A DNA stretch of 64,000 nt from Cognatiluteimonas profundi. GTDB taxonomy: Bacteria > Pseudomonadota > Gammaproteobacteria > Xanthomonadales > Xanthomonadaceae. The position numbers were made by a program, and so were the translations under genes. Below are positions 47,571-55,032 of this stretch, piece after piece. The notes beneath the pieces are model-generated. The model did no database searches, was not told the DNA's origin, and worked only from the letters and a program-made list of their open reading frames with translations. Within the stretch, counting starts at the first letter, position 1; the number at the start of each line of letters is the position of its first letter. The stretch lies in contig NZ_VKHQ01000003.1 of assembly GCF_009792795.1 (NCBI RefSeq), positions 62,001 to 126,000 of the forward strand, in the 5' to 3' direction.

Positions 47571-48200
47571 ATGGATCAGTTGTACTACGCGCCAGGCGCG
47601 GCAAGCATGCTCGTGCACTGGCTGTTGCTGGAGCTCGATGTCCCGCACACGCTGCAGCTGGTCGATACGGCGACCGGAGCGCAGAAAGCGCCCGAATACC
47701 TGGCCATCAATCCCAACGGGGTCGTGCCGACGTTCGTGCACCAGGGAAAGCCGATGTTCGAGGCGGCCGCGATCGCGGTATTCCTGGCCGATCGCCACCC
47801 GGAATCGGGCCTGGCGCCGGCGTTCGACAGTCCATCCCGGGCGGAATACACCCAATGGATGTTCCACCTGGCCAATGCGGTGCAGCCGTTGTTCCGGCTG
47901 TGGTGGTACGCGGATGAACCAGCGGGCCCGGAGCACGCCGAGCTGGTGCGCACGCGGGTGGCGCCCCGCATCGAGGAGGCCTGGGCGCGGATCGATTCGC
48001 ATCTTGCCGGACGCGATTACCTGCTCGGCGACCGGCCCTGCGCGGCGGACTTCTACCTGACGATGCTGATGCGGTGGTCGCGTGCGATGCCGAAGCCGGC
48101 GACCGGATGGCCGCGACTGGCTGCCCTGGCGCACGCCATGTGCGCACGGCCATCCTTCAGGCAGCTCTGCGCAACCGAAGCCCTCGGTGAGTGGCCATGA
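47571..48200 (+). CDS. glutathione S-transferase family protein
   Basis: 209 residues: thioredoxin-like N-terminal domain (YYAPGAASMLVHWLLLELDV, VVPTFVHQGKPMFEAAAIAVFLADRHPE) with the cis-Pro and Glu-Ala that hold glutathione, and a helical C-terminal domain (LLGDRPCAADFYLTML). A beta-class-like bacterial GST. The stop overlaps the start of the rhomboid gene by ATGA. Confidence 0.88.
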   Translation: MDQLYYAPGAASMLVHWLLLELDVPHTLQLVDTATGAQKAPEYLAINPNGVVPTFVHQGKPMFEAAAIAVFLADRHPESGLAPAFDSPSRAEYTQWMFHLANAVQPLFRLWWYADEPAGPEHAELVRTRVAPRIEEAWARIDSHLAGRDYLLGDRPCAADFYLTMLMRWSRAMPKPATGWPRLAALAHAMCARPSFRQLCATEALGEWP

Positions 48201-48805
48201 GCGTGACGGTGCTGCTGATCGTCATCACCTGCGTCGTCTCCTGGCTGGCGATGCGTGACGCGCGCCTGATGGACCGGCTGATCCTGTGGCCGCCACCGAT
48301 CCAGCGACAGCACCAGTACGACCGCCTGGTCACGCACGGCTTCATCCATGCGGACCTGCAGCACCTGCTGTTCAACATGATCACGCTGTATTTCTTCGGG
48401 CGCCTGATCGAGCAGTTCTTCGCGCAGTACATCGGGCGCACCGGGTTCCTGCTGTTCTACCTGTCGGCGCTGCTCGTCGCCATCCTGCCGACGTACCTGC
48501 GCCATCGCACCGATGCGCGCTATCGCAGCCTCGGGGCGTCGGGCGCGGTGTCCGCCGTGCTGTTCGCCTTCATCCTGCTGAAGCCGTGGTCGCTGATCTT
48601 CGTGTTCTTCCTCCCGGTGCCGGCGATCGTCTACGGCGTCGTCTACGTCGGTTATTCGTTGTGGATGGATCGGCAGGGAAACGACAACGTCAACCACAGC
48701 GCGCACCTGTGGGGTGCGGCATACGGCGTGCTGTTCACGCTGCTGCTCGAGCCGCGCGTCGGCGCCGTTTTCCTGCAGCAGTTGCTGCATCCAACGCTGG
48801 GCTGA
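48197..48805 (+). CDS. rhomboid family intramembrane serine protease
   Basis: 202 residues, six hydrophobic segments. Catalytic Ser115 is in GASGAVSA and the partner His is His170 in NHSAHLWGAAYG. HADLQHLLFNMITLYFFG is the conserved L1-helix 2 region. It cleaves unknown membrane proteins in their transmembrane parts. Its ATG overlaps the GST stop. Confidence 0.9.
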   Translation: MSVTVLLIVITCVVSWLAMRDARLMDRLILWPPPIQRQHQYDRLVTHGFIHADLQHLLFNMITLYFFGRLIEQFFAQYIGRTGFLLFYLSALLVAILPTYLRHRTDARYRSLGASGAVSAVLFAFILLKPWSLIFVFFLPVPAIVYGVVYVGYSLWMDRQGNDNVNHSAHLWGAAYGVLFTLLLEPRVGAVFLQQLLHPTLG

Positions 48806-48883
48806 CGCACTCACCCGACCTGCATGCTGCAGGTGTTATCGAGGGGCAGGGCAAGCGGACACGAACCACAACCAGGAGCGCAC

Positions 48884-49180
48884 ATGACAAGCGACACAGC
48901 CGCGATCGACGTCCGCCACGAGCCGGAGCGCAACCGCTTCGCAGCCACCGTCGATGGTGTCGAGGCCGTGCTCGATTACCGGCGCCACGGCGATGTCATC
49001 AGCCTCTTCCATACCGGCGTGCCGGAGCAGATCGGCGGGCGCGGCGTGGCTGCGGCACTGGTCCGCACGGCCCTGGATCACGCCCGCGCGGAGGGTTTGA
49101 AGGTCGACCCGGCCTGCAGCTACGTCGCCGCCTATTTCCGCAAGCACCCGCAGGACGCGGATCTGCTGGCGACCACCTGA
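48884..49180 (+). CDS. YjdJ-type small GNAT acetyltransferase
   Basis: 98 residues from ATG 48884 (CCAGGAGCGC upstream). The compact GNAT fold reads RFAATVDGVEAVLDYR, FHTGVPEQIGGRGVAAALVRTAL with the acetyl-CoA loop GGRGVA, and SYVAAYFRKHPQ. This is the half-size GNAT family (E. coli YjdJ, human NATD1). Substrate not known. Confidence 0.9.
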   Translation: MTSDTAAIDVRHEPERNRFAATVDGVEAVLDYRRHGDVISLFHTGVPEQIGGRGVAAALVRTALDHARAEGLKVDPACSYVAAYFRKHPQDADLLATT

Positions 49181-49190
49181 CGTTCCGGGG

Positions 49191-49224
49191 CCACCCCGCG
49201 CCCGCCGTCCTGCGACCGGGGTGG
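49191..49224 (+). terminator. hairpin after the small GNAT gene
   Basis: CCACCCCG and CGGGGTGG pair across an 18-base loop 11 bp after the stop. No T-run is present, so function as a terminator is uncertain. Confidence 0.35.
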
Positions 49225-49288
49225 TGGGGTTCCTGCCGCCGGGTCCGGGCCTGCGTAAGATGCGCACCTCCTACCCGCCGGCCTTGGC

Positions 49289-50002
49289 ATGCGCCTCAAC
49301 AAGCACATCAGCGACACCGGCTTCTGTTCGCGGCGGGAAGCCGACCGCCTGATCGCCGAGGGACGGGTCACCGTCAACGGCCTGCGCGCGCGGGTCGGGG
49401 CGGAGGTGGGCGAGGGCGACCAGGTCCAGATCGACGGCCAGGCGGTCAAGGTCCGCACGGCCGCCAAGGGCCAGCGCAAGCATGTCTACATCGTGCTCAA
49501 CAAACCCGTGGGCGTCACCTCCACGACCGACCCGGCCGAGAAGGACAACATCGTCGACTTCGTCGGCCACCAGCATCGGATATTCCCGATCGGACGGCTG
49601 GACAAGGATTCCGAAGGCCTGATCCTGCTGACCAGCAATGGCGACATCGTCAACGCCATCCTTCGGGCCGAAAACAAGCTGGAGAAGGAGTACCTGGTGG
49701 CGGTCAACCACCAGGTCACCGATGTCTTCCTGCGGGGGATGGCCCGCGGCGTCCCCGTCCATGGCGAGGTGACGCTGCCCTGCAAGGTCGGCAAGCTCGG
49801 GCCGTTCGGCTTCCGGATCGTCCTGGTGCAGGGCCTCAATCGCCAGATCCGGCTGATGGCGGCCCATTTCAAATACCGGGTCAAGCAGCTGGTCCGGGTC
49901 CGGATCGGCAACGTCAAGCTGGGCCATCTCAAGCCCGGCCAATGGCGGAACCTGACCGATGCCGAGCTGCGGGGCCTGCTCCCCCGGCAGGAGGATTGGT
50001 AG
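49289..50002 (+). CDS. rluF: 23S rRNA pseudouridine synthase RluF
   Basis: 237 residues: an S4 domain (MRLNKHISDTGFCSRREADRL) and an RsuA-type catalytic domain with canonical GRLDKDSEGLILLTSNG (catalytic Asp in RLD), VYIVLNKPVGVTST and GLNRQIRLMAAHF. This is the RluF branch (E. coli U2604 of 23S rRNA). A diverged paralogue with PID at the same place is at 9763-10473. Confidence 0.92.
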   Translation: MRLNKHISDTGFCSRREADRLIAEGRVTVNGLRARVGAEVGEGDQVQIDGQAVKVRTAAKGQRKHVYIVLNKPVGVTSTTDPAEKDNIVDFVGHQHRIFPIGRLDKDSEGLILLTSNGDIVNAILRAENKLEKEYLVAVNHQVTDVFLRGMARGVPVHGEVTLPCKVGKLGPFGFRIVLVQGLNRQIRLMAAHFKYRVKQLVRVRIGNVKLGHLKPGQWRNLTDAELRGLLPRQEDW

Positions 50003-50025
50003 GCCCGGGAGGGTCGTTTGGGCGT

Positions 50026-50221
50026 GTTCACACTTGTGACCCGAAGTAGGGTATGGTGCGCGCACTGTTCAAAGCCGGGATCACGGTACATCGTGGCTCC
50101 GATGCGGTAGATCCAACGATCCGCTACATCGCTCTCGTGTTACCCCTTGCTCGACAGTCCGGTACGCACCGTGTGGATGCGACCGTGTACACCAAAACCT
50201 CGTTTCAAGGAGTAACAAATC
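50026..50221 (+). promoter_or_regulatory. leader/promoter region of the cold-shock gene
   Basis: The 190 or so bases before the cold-shock ATG contain no gene. They begin with a near-perfect inverted repeat, GTTCACACTTGTGAC (50026-50040), which may be an operator. The rest probably forms the long 5' leader typical of cold-shock mRNAs, with TTTCAAGGAGTAACAAATC as the ribosome site just before the start. The transcription start cannot be placed exactly. Confidence 0.4.
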
Positions 50222-50431
50222 ATGTCGGATCGTCAGACTGGAACCGTCAAGTGGTTCAACGATGCCAAGGGCTTCGGCTTCATCACCCCTGAGAGCGGCG
50301 CGGACCTGTTCGTGCATTTCCGTTCGATCCAGGGCAGCGGCTTCAAGTCGCTGCAGGAAGGCCAGAAGGTCTCGTTCAAGGTCGTGCAGGGCCAGAAGGG
50401 CCTGCAGGCGGACGAAGTCCAGGCCATGTAA
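50222..50431 (+). CDS. cold-shock domain protein (CspA family)
   Basis: 69 residues. RNP1 and RNP2 are KGFGFITP and DLFVHF, framed by GTVKWFNDA and [19 protein letters not shown]. The protein binds single-stranded RNA/DNA and melts mRNA structure. It has a strong AAGGAG ribosome site and a strong terminator, fitting a highly expressed single-gene unit. Confidence 0.95.
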   Translation: MSDRQTGTVKWFNDAKGFGFITPESGADLFVHFRSIQGSGFKSLQEGQKVSFKVVQGQKGLQADEVQAM

Positions 50432-50466
50432 TTGAGCCGGCCTCCGGGCCAGGCTTCGCAAAACGG

Positions 50467-50492
50467 AAAACCCGGCTTCGGCCGGGTTTTTC
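50467..50492 (+). terminator. rho-independent terminator of the cold-shock gene
   Basis: AAAACCCGGC and GCCGGGTTTT with a TTCG tetraloop, then TTCTTT. It lies 35 bp after the stop; a textbook strong terminator. Confidence 0.93.
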
Positions 50493-50575
50493 TTTGGTTG
50501 GGACCGCCTGCGTGTAGGCAGGCATCACGCTGCGTTCTCTACCCTGACTGGGGTCCGCGGGACAGGAGTTTGAAC

Positions 50576-51409
50576 GTGTTGCAGGCGTTTCGTCAGACAG
50601 GATGGCTGGCAGGTTTTTCGATGGTATTCCTGCTTGTGTCGTGCAATCGCGATCGCGAGCCGACGCCGGCGGCGGCGCCAACTCCCGCCCCGGCGGCTTC
50701 GGCCGTGGTTGCCAGTCAACCTGCCGGATTGCAGGACGTGATCGAACGCGACCCGCGATACATGATCGGCATCAGCTACCCGCCGATCGCCAGCCGCTAT
50801 CCGGGGCTTGCGGCCGAACTGGAACGCTATGCCGATGGTGCGCGCGCCGACCTGATGCGGGCGGTCGCGGCGCTGGGTCAAGCCAGGCCCGCGGCACCTT
50901 ACGATCTCTCGCTCAGCTTCACCGAGGTCGTCGCGACGCCGCAGGTCGTGGCCATCGCGGCGGACGGCAGCAGCTATACCGGTGGGGCGCATGGCGCGCC
51001 GCTGGTTGCGCGCTTCGTCTGGCTGCCCGGCGAGAACCGGCGCCTCACCGCACAGGACCTGGTGCCCGATCCCGCCGCGTGGCGTGACATTTCCGATCAC
51101 GTGCGCGAGCAGTTGCAGGCCGCACTGTCCCAGCGGGTGGATGCCGATGCGCTGGCTCCAGCCGATCGCGCACAGGTGGTGAAGGATGCCGGCCGCATGA
51201 TCGACGAGGGCACGGGCCCGGACGTGGACAACTTCTCCCAGTTCGAGCCGGTGCTTGCCCCCGATGGCCGCATCGCCGCGTTGCGCTTCGTGTTTCCGCC
51301 GTATCAGGTCGGCCCCTACGCCGACGGGACGCAGACGGTCGATGTTCCCGCCGACGTCCTGCTACCCAGGATCGCGCCGGCATACCGGCATCTGTTCGTC
51401 GGCGGCTGA
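50576..51409 (+). CDS. DUF3298-type lipoprotein
   Basis: 277 residues from GTG 50576 with AGGAG upstream. A lipoprotein signal ends at LLVSC (Cys23), followed by a Pro/Ala linker. The folded part resembles the DUF3298/RsiV C-terminal domain: YDLSLSFTEVVATPQVVAI, GSSYTGGAHGA, LTAQDLVPD and LRFVFPPYQVGPYADG. It is likely anchored in the outer membrane or the periplasmic face. Role unknown. The cfa gene follows 21 bp later. Confidence 0.85.
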   Translation: MLQAFRQTGWLAGFSMVFLLVSCNRDREPTPAAAPTPAPAASAVVASQPAGLQDVIERDPRYMIGISYPPIASRYPGLAAELERYADGARADLMRAVAALGQARPAAPYDLSLSFTEVVATPQVVAIAADGSSYTGGAHGAPLVARFVWLPGENRRLTAQDLVPDPAAWRDISDHVREQLQAALSQRVDADALAPADRAQVVKDAGRMIDEGTGPDVDNFSQFEPVLAPDGRIAALRFVFPPYQVGPYADGTQTVDVPADVLLPRIAPAYRHLFVGG

Positions 51410-51430
51410 CAAGCGGAGCAAGGGAGTCCA

Positions 51431-52561
51431 ATGCCCTCGATCATCCGGCAACGCGTCCTGGACCTGCTCGAAACGGCAGGCGTCCACCCTGGCGGTGCGT
51501 CGACGACCGATCCCGTCATCCGCGACGAGCGATTCTACGCACGCGTCATTGCGCAGGGATCCCTCGGCCTGGGCGAGTCCTACATGGACGGCTGGTGGGA
51601 TGTCGCGTCGCTCGACGGCCTGATCGTTCGCCTGCTGCGCGCACGACTCGACCAGCGCGTCCCGGGCATCGTCTCGCGATTGCACGGTGCGCGCGCCTGG
51701 CTGCTGAACCTGCAGACCGCACGCCGGGCCGCGGTGGTCGGCGAGCGCCACTACGACCTGGGCAACGACTTGTTCCAGGCCATGCTGGGCAAGCGCATGG
51801 TGTACAGCTGTGGCTACTGGCGGGATGCCGCGGACCTGGATTCCGCGCAGGCGGCCAAGCTCGACCTGGTGTGCCGCAAGCTCGACCTGCGTCCCGGGAT
51901 GCGCGTGCTCGACATCGGTTGCGGCTGGGGCGAGGCGCTGAAGTTCGCAGCGCAGCGCTATGGCGTGAGCGGCGTTGGCGTCACCATTTCCCAGGAGCAG
52001 GCGGAGCATGCGCGGCGGCTGTGCGACGGATTGCCCATCGAGATCCGACTGCAGGATTACCGCGAGCTCGACGAGCCATTCGATCGCATCTTCTCGATCG
52101 GCATGTTCGAGCACGTCGGGGTGCGCAACTACCGGGATTATTTTGAAATCGCGCGACGCTGCCTGGTCGACGATCCCGCGACCGGCGGCGGGCTGTTCCT
52201 CCTGCACAGCATCGGCAGCAACGAATCCGTCCGCCACACCGATCCGTGGATCGAGCGATACATCTTTCCCAATTCGATGCTGCCGTCGCCGGTGCAGATC
52301 GCGCAGTCGCTGGAAGGTGTGTTCGTGGTGGAGGACTGGCACGGTTTCGGGCACGACTACGACCGCACCTTGCAGGCCTGGCGCGACAACATCGAATCGA
52401 CATGGGACACGCTCCCGGCCCGTTATGACGCCCGTTTCCGCCGCATGTGGCGTTTCTACCTGGCATCGTCCATGGCGAACTTCAGGACCCGCCGCGCGCA
52501 GTTGTGGCAACTGGTGCTGTCGCCACGCGGCGTGCCCGGCGGTTACGTGGCGCCGCGCTAG
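51431..52561 (+). CDS. cfa: cyclopropane-fatty-acyl-phospholipid synthase
   Basis: 376 residues: the N-terminal Cfa part (LGLGESYMDGWWD), HYDLGNDLFQAMLGKRMVYS, the SAM loop RVLDIGCGWGEALKFAA, ISIGMFEHVG-like text (FSIGMFEHVGVRNY) and the C-terminal WRFYLASSMANFRTRRAQLWQ. It adds a methylene to unsaturated membrane lipids, usually on entry to stationary phase or under acid stress. Confidence 0.93.
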   Translation: MPSIIRQRVLDLLETAGVHPGGASTTDPVIRDERFYARVIAQGSLGLGESYMDGWWDVASLDGLIVRLLRARLDQRVPGIVSRLHGARAWLLNLQTARRAAVVGERHYDLGNDLFQAMLGKRMVYSCGYWRDAADLDSAQAAKLDLVCRKLDLRPGMRVLDIGCGWGEALKFAAQRYGVSGVGVTISQEQAEHARRLCDGLPIEIRLQDYRELDEPFDRIFSIGMFEHVGVRNYRDYFEIARRCLVDDPATGGGLFLLHSIGSNESVRHTDPWIERYIFPNSMLPSPVQIAQSLEGVFVVEDWHGFGHDYDRTLQAWRDNIESTWDTLPARYDARFRRMWRFYLASSMANFRTRRAQLWQLVLSPRGVPGGYVAPR

Positions 52562-52664
52562 CGACTGCCATCGCCCGCGGAAAGCCCGCACCTGCATTCA
52601 GCCGGATTTCACGATGGCGAAACGCATCGGTTGAACTAATGGCGCCCTGCAAACGGAGCCTGCC

Positions 52665-52940
52665 ATGCCGATCCATCTCATTCGCCCCACCCATGTCGAT
52701 CGTTGCGATGAAGGCTGGACGCGCGCGCGCATCCTCGGCGAAGTAGCGACCGACATGTATCCCGGCGCGCCATGGCAGGCCGTGGAAACCCACGTCGCCA
52801 ACGACTGGCAGGCCGTTCGCGGCAGTTCGCCACTGACCTGGGCGGACGTCCGTCGCGAGGCGCACGCCGCGTGGCAGGTTGCCAAGCTGGAGCATGAAGG
52901 CCACCTGCAGGACGACGCGCCGGTCTTCAAGGCCGCCTGA
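52665..52940 (+). CDS. hypothetical protein, 91 residues
   Basis: Starts MPIHLIRPTHVDRCDEGWTRAR; a mixed alpha/beta small protein with several Trp (APWQAVE, NDWQAVRG, LTWADVRREAHAAWQVAK). The ATG has GGAG nearby and codon bias is normal. No family is recognised; the second half recalls the short Trp-rich helices of small stress proteins in this lineage. Confidence 0.7.
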   Translation: MPIHLIRPTHVDRCDEGWTRARILGEVATDMYPGAPWQAVETHVANDWQAVRGSSPLTWADVRREAHAAWQVAKLEHEGHLQDDAPVFKAA

Positions 52941-52975
52941 CCCCGCGCCGCGCCACGCGGCCGGTCGATCTCCCG

Positions 52976-52997
52976 GACGCCGCCGCAAGGCGGCGTC
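52976..52997 (+). terminator. perfect hairpin after the 91-residue gene
   Basis: GACGCCGCC and GGCGGCGTC form a nine-base stem with a GCAA tetraloop, 36 bp after the stop and before ku. No T-run, so it is a possible rather than certain terminator. Confidence 0.45.
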
Positions 52998-53114
52998 TGC
53001 ACGCCTGCAGCCGAAACTTCCACGGCCACATCACGCGGGGTCGCGATACTCCGGGCAAGGCCCGCCGCTGCCATCGCAGCGGTCACAGGTTTCGTCGCTT
53101 CATTGGAGAGTGCC

Positions 53115-54044
53115 ATGGCACGTCCCGTCTGGTCCGGCACCCTGTCGTTCGGGTTGCTCAACATCCCGGTGTCGCTGATGTCCGGCGAACGTCGCACCGA
53201 TATCTCCTTCCGCATGCTCGACGCGCGCAACAATGCCCCGATCAAGTACGAGCGCGTCAATGCCGAAACCGGCGAGGAAGTGCCGTGGAAGGAGATCGTC
53301 AAGGCGTTCGAGTACGACAAGGGCAGTTATGTCGTGCTCGAGCCCGAGGACATCAAGTCAGCGGCGCCCGAAAGCCACGACGCGGTCGAAGTGGAAGGCT
53401 TCGTCGACGCCAATTCGATCGGTCCGCAATACTTCGAGAAACCCTACGTGCTGGTGCCGGCGAAGAAGGCGGAGAAAGGCTATGTGCTGCTGAGGGAAGC
53501 CCTGGCGCAGACGGGCAAGATCGGCATCGCGCGCGTGGTGATCCGCACGCGCGAGAGCCTGTGCGCGGTGATGCCGCAGGGCAACGCATTGCTGCTGCTG
53601 ATGATGCGCTACCCGCAGGAGTTGGTGGACATCAGCGAATACAACATCCCGGAAGGCGCCAGGGGCGATTACCGGATCAGTGCGAAGGAGCTGGAATTCT
53701 CCGAGCAGTTGATCGAAACCATGTCGACGCAGTGGAAGCCGGATGACTACCAGGACGAGTTCCGCGAACGCCTGCAGAAAGTGATCAAGGAACGCATGAA
53801 GGCGCACGGCGTCGTCAAGCGCGAGGAAGAGGAGCACGAAGCCGCCGAAGGCACGACGACCAACGTGGTCGACTTCATGTCCTTGCTGCAGCAGAGCATC
53901 GATCGCAACAAGCGAACTCCGGCGAAGAAAAACGTCGCCGCGCCACCGGCCAAGGCGCCGGCGAAGAAGACGACAGCACGCAAGGCGACCAAGGCCGCCC
54001 CCAAGAAGGCGCCTGCCAAGGCGTCGCGACGCAAGTCCGCATGA
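53115..54044 (+). CDS. ku: DNA end-binding protein Ku
   Basis: 309 residues from ATG 53115 (GGAGAGTGCC before). It starts ARPVWSGTLSFGLLNIPVSL and has PEDIKSAAPESHDAVEVEGF, GYVLLREALAQTGKIGIAR and ELEFSEQLIETMSTQWKPDDY: a full bacterial Ku core (to about 245). The last 60 residues are an extended Lys/Ala-rich tail (KKTTARKATKAAPKKAPAK) that helps DNA binding. Ku binds broken ends and recruits LigD. ATGA overlap with the next gene. Confidence 0.93.
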   Translation: MARPVWSGTLSFGLLNIPVSLMSGERRTDISFRMLDARNNAPIKYERVNAETGEEVPWKEIVKAFEYDKGSYVVLEPEDIKSAAPESHDAVEVEGFVDANSIGPQYFEKPYVLVPAKKAEKGYVLLREALAQTGKIGIARVVIRTRESLCAVMPQGNALLLLMMRYPQELVDISEYNIPEGARGDYRISAKELEFSEQLIETMSTQWKPDDYQDEFRERLQKVIKERMKAHGVVKREEEEHEAAEGTTTNVVDFMSLLQQSIDRNKRTPAKKNVAAPPAKAPAKKTTARKATKAAPKKAPAKASRRKSA

Positions 54045-54976
54045 GGCAGGCCAGCGCCGGGGCATCGGGACGAGTGGCCAAGGCAACGCAACCGGGTCGG
54101 ACCGATTCGCCCGCGCGCGAGCTGAGCAGTCCGGGCAAGATCCTGTATCCCGCAACGGGCTTCACCAAGCAGCAGGTTGCCGACTATTACCGCGCCGTTG
54201 CGCCGCTGCTGTTGCCGGAGCTGGTGCGCAGGCCACTGACGCTGGTCCGCTGTCCGGAGGGCGTCGAGTCGCAATGCTTTTTCCAGAAGCACCACGCCGA
54301 TTCCCTTGGTCCAAACGTGCACGCCATTCCGATCATCGAGAAGGATGGTGGCAGCGAGGACTACCTGTACGTCGATGACATTGCCGGCGTGCTCGACCTG
54401 GTCCAGATGAATGTCCTGGAGTTGCACCTGTGGGGGTCGCGCATCGAGGACCTCGAACACCCCGATCGTCTCGTGTTCGACCTCGATCCCGGCCCCGGCG
54501 TCGAGTGGACGCACCTGGTCGCGGCCGCGCGCGATGTGCGCGCGCGATTGCAGGCGATGGGTGTCGACAGCTTTGCGCGCCTGTCTGGCGGTAAGGGCTT
54601 GCATGTCGTGTTGCCGATTCGCCCCGGGCCAACCTGGGACGAGTCCAAGGATTTCTGCGAGCGGGTCGCCGATGCGATGGCCGGGCAATCTCCGGAGCGT
54701 TACGTCGCAACGGCCAGCAAGGCCAGGCGCAATGGCGTGATCTTCATCGACTGGCTGCGCAACAGTCGCGGCGCCACCAGCATCGCGAGCTGGTCGTTGC
54801 GCGCGCGCAAGGAAGCGGGCGTCGCGGTGCCGGTGGGCTGGAGTGAACTGGGGCGCCTGCGTTCGGGCGCCGATTACCCGCTGGATCGTGCGTTGCGGCG
54901 TGCGACGCGTGCGCGGCGCGATGTGTGGCCCGGATGGGCCGCGGCGACCCGGCAGAAGCTGCCGGTCCTCCAATAA
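54041..54976 (+). CDS. ligD: stand-alone LigD-type polymerase/primase domain
   Basis: 311 residues of the LigD polymerase (AEP primase) domain: KILYPATGFTKQQVADYYRAV at the start, the catalytic Asp pair in VFDLDPGPGVEW, SGGKGLHVVLPI and FIDWLRNSRGATSIASWSLRAR. It lacks the ligase and 3'-phosphoesterase domains that many LigD proteins carry, and no ligD ligase is in the window. It overlaps ku by ATGA, so the two are a dedicated pair for double-strand-break end joining. It fills gaps and adds nucleotides (often ribonucleotides) at ends. Confidence 0.9.
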   Translation: MRQASAGASGRVAKATQPGRTDSPARELSSPGKILYPATGFTKQQVADYYRAVAPLLLPELVRRPLTLVRCPEGVESQCFFQKHHADSLGPNVHAIPIIEKDGGSEDYLYVDDIAGVLDLVQMNVLELHLWGSRIEDLEHPDRLVFDLDPGPGVEWTHLVAAARDVRARLQAMGVDSFARLSGGKGLHVVLPIRPGPTWDESKDFCERVADAMAGQSPERYVATASKARRNGVIFIDWLRNSRGATSIASWSLRARKEAGVAVPVGWSELGRLRSGADYPLDRALRRATRARRDVWPGWAAATRQKLPVLQ

Positions 54977-55004
54977 AAAACCGCCGGGATGCGATCCCGG
55001 CGGT
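54974..55004 (-). terminator. terminator of the M3 peptidase gene
   Basis: ACCGCCGGGAT and ATCCCGGCGGT form an 11-base stem with a GCG loop, flanked on the left by AAAAAA (54974-54980), so on the minus strand a T-run follows. It lies 28 bp after the peptidase stop and may also act on the Ku/LigD transcript. Confidence 0.88.
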
Positions 55005-55032
55005 CCTGTTCCAGCTCACTCCAGTCGCGGCG

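Noticed and set aside
48286-50049. 587-residue plus-strand frame
   Set aside because: Runs through the rhomboid, small GNAT and rluF genes in another frame; Arg/Ala/Gly-rich with no motif.
50053-50292. 79-residue frame starting in the cold-shock leader
   Set aside because: It overlaps the cold-shock start in another frame and lacks a ribosome site; the region is better read as leader.
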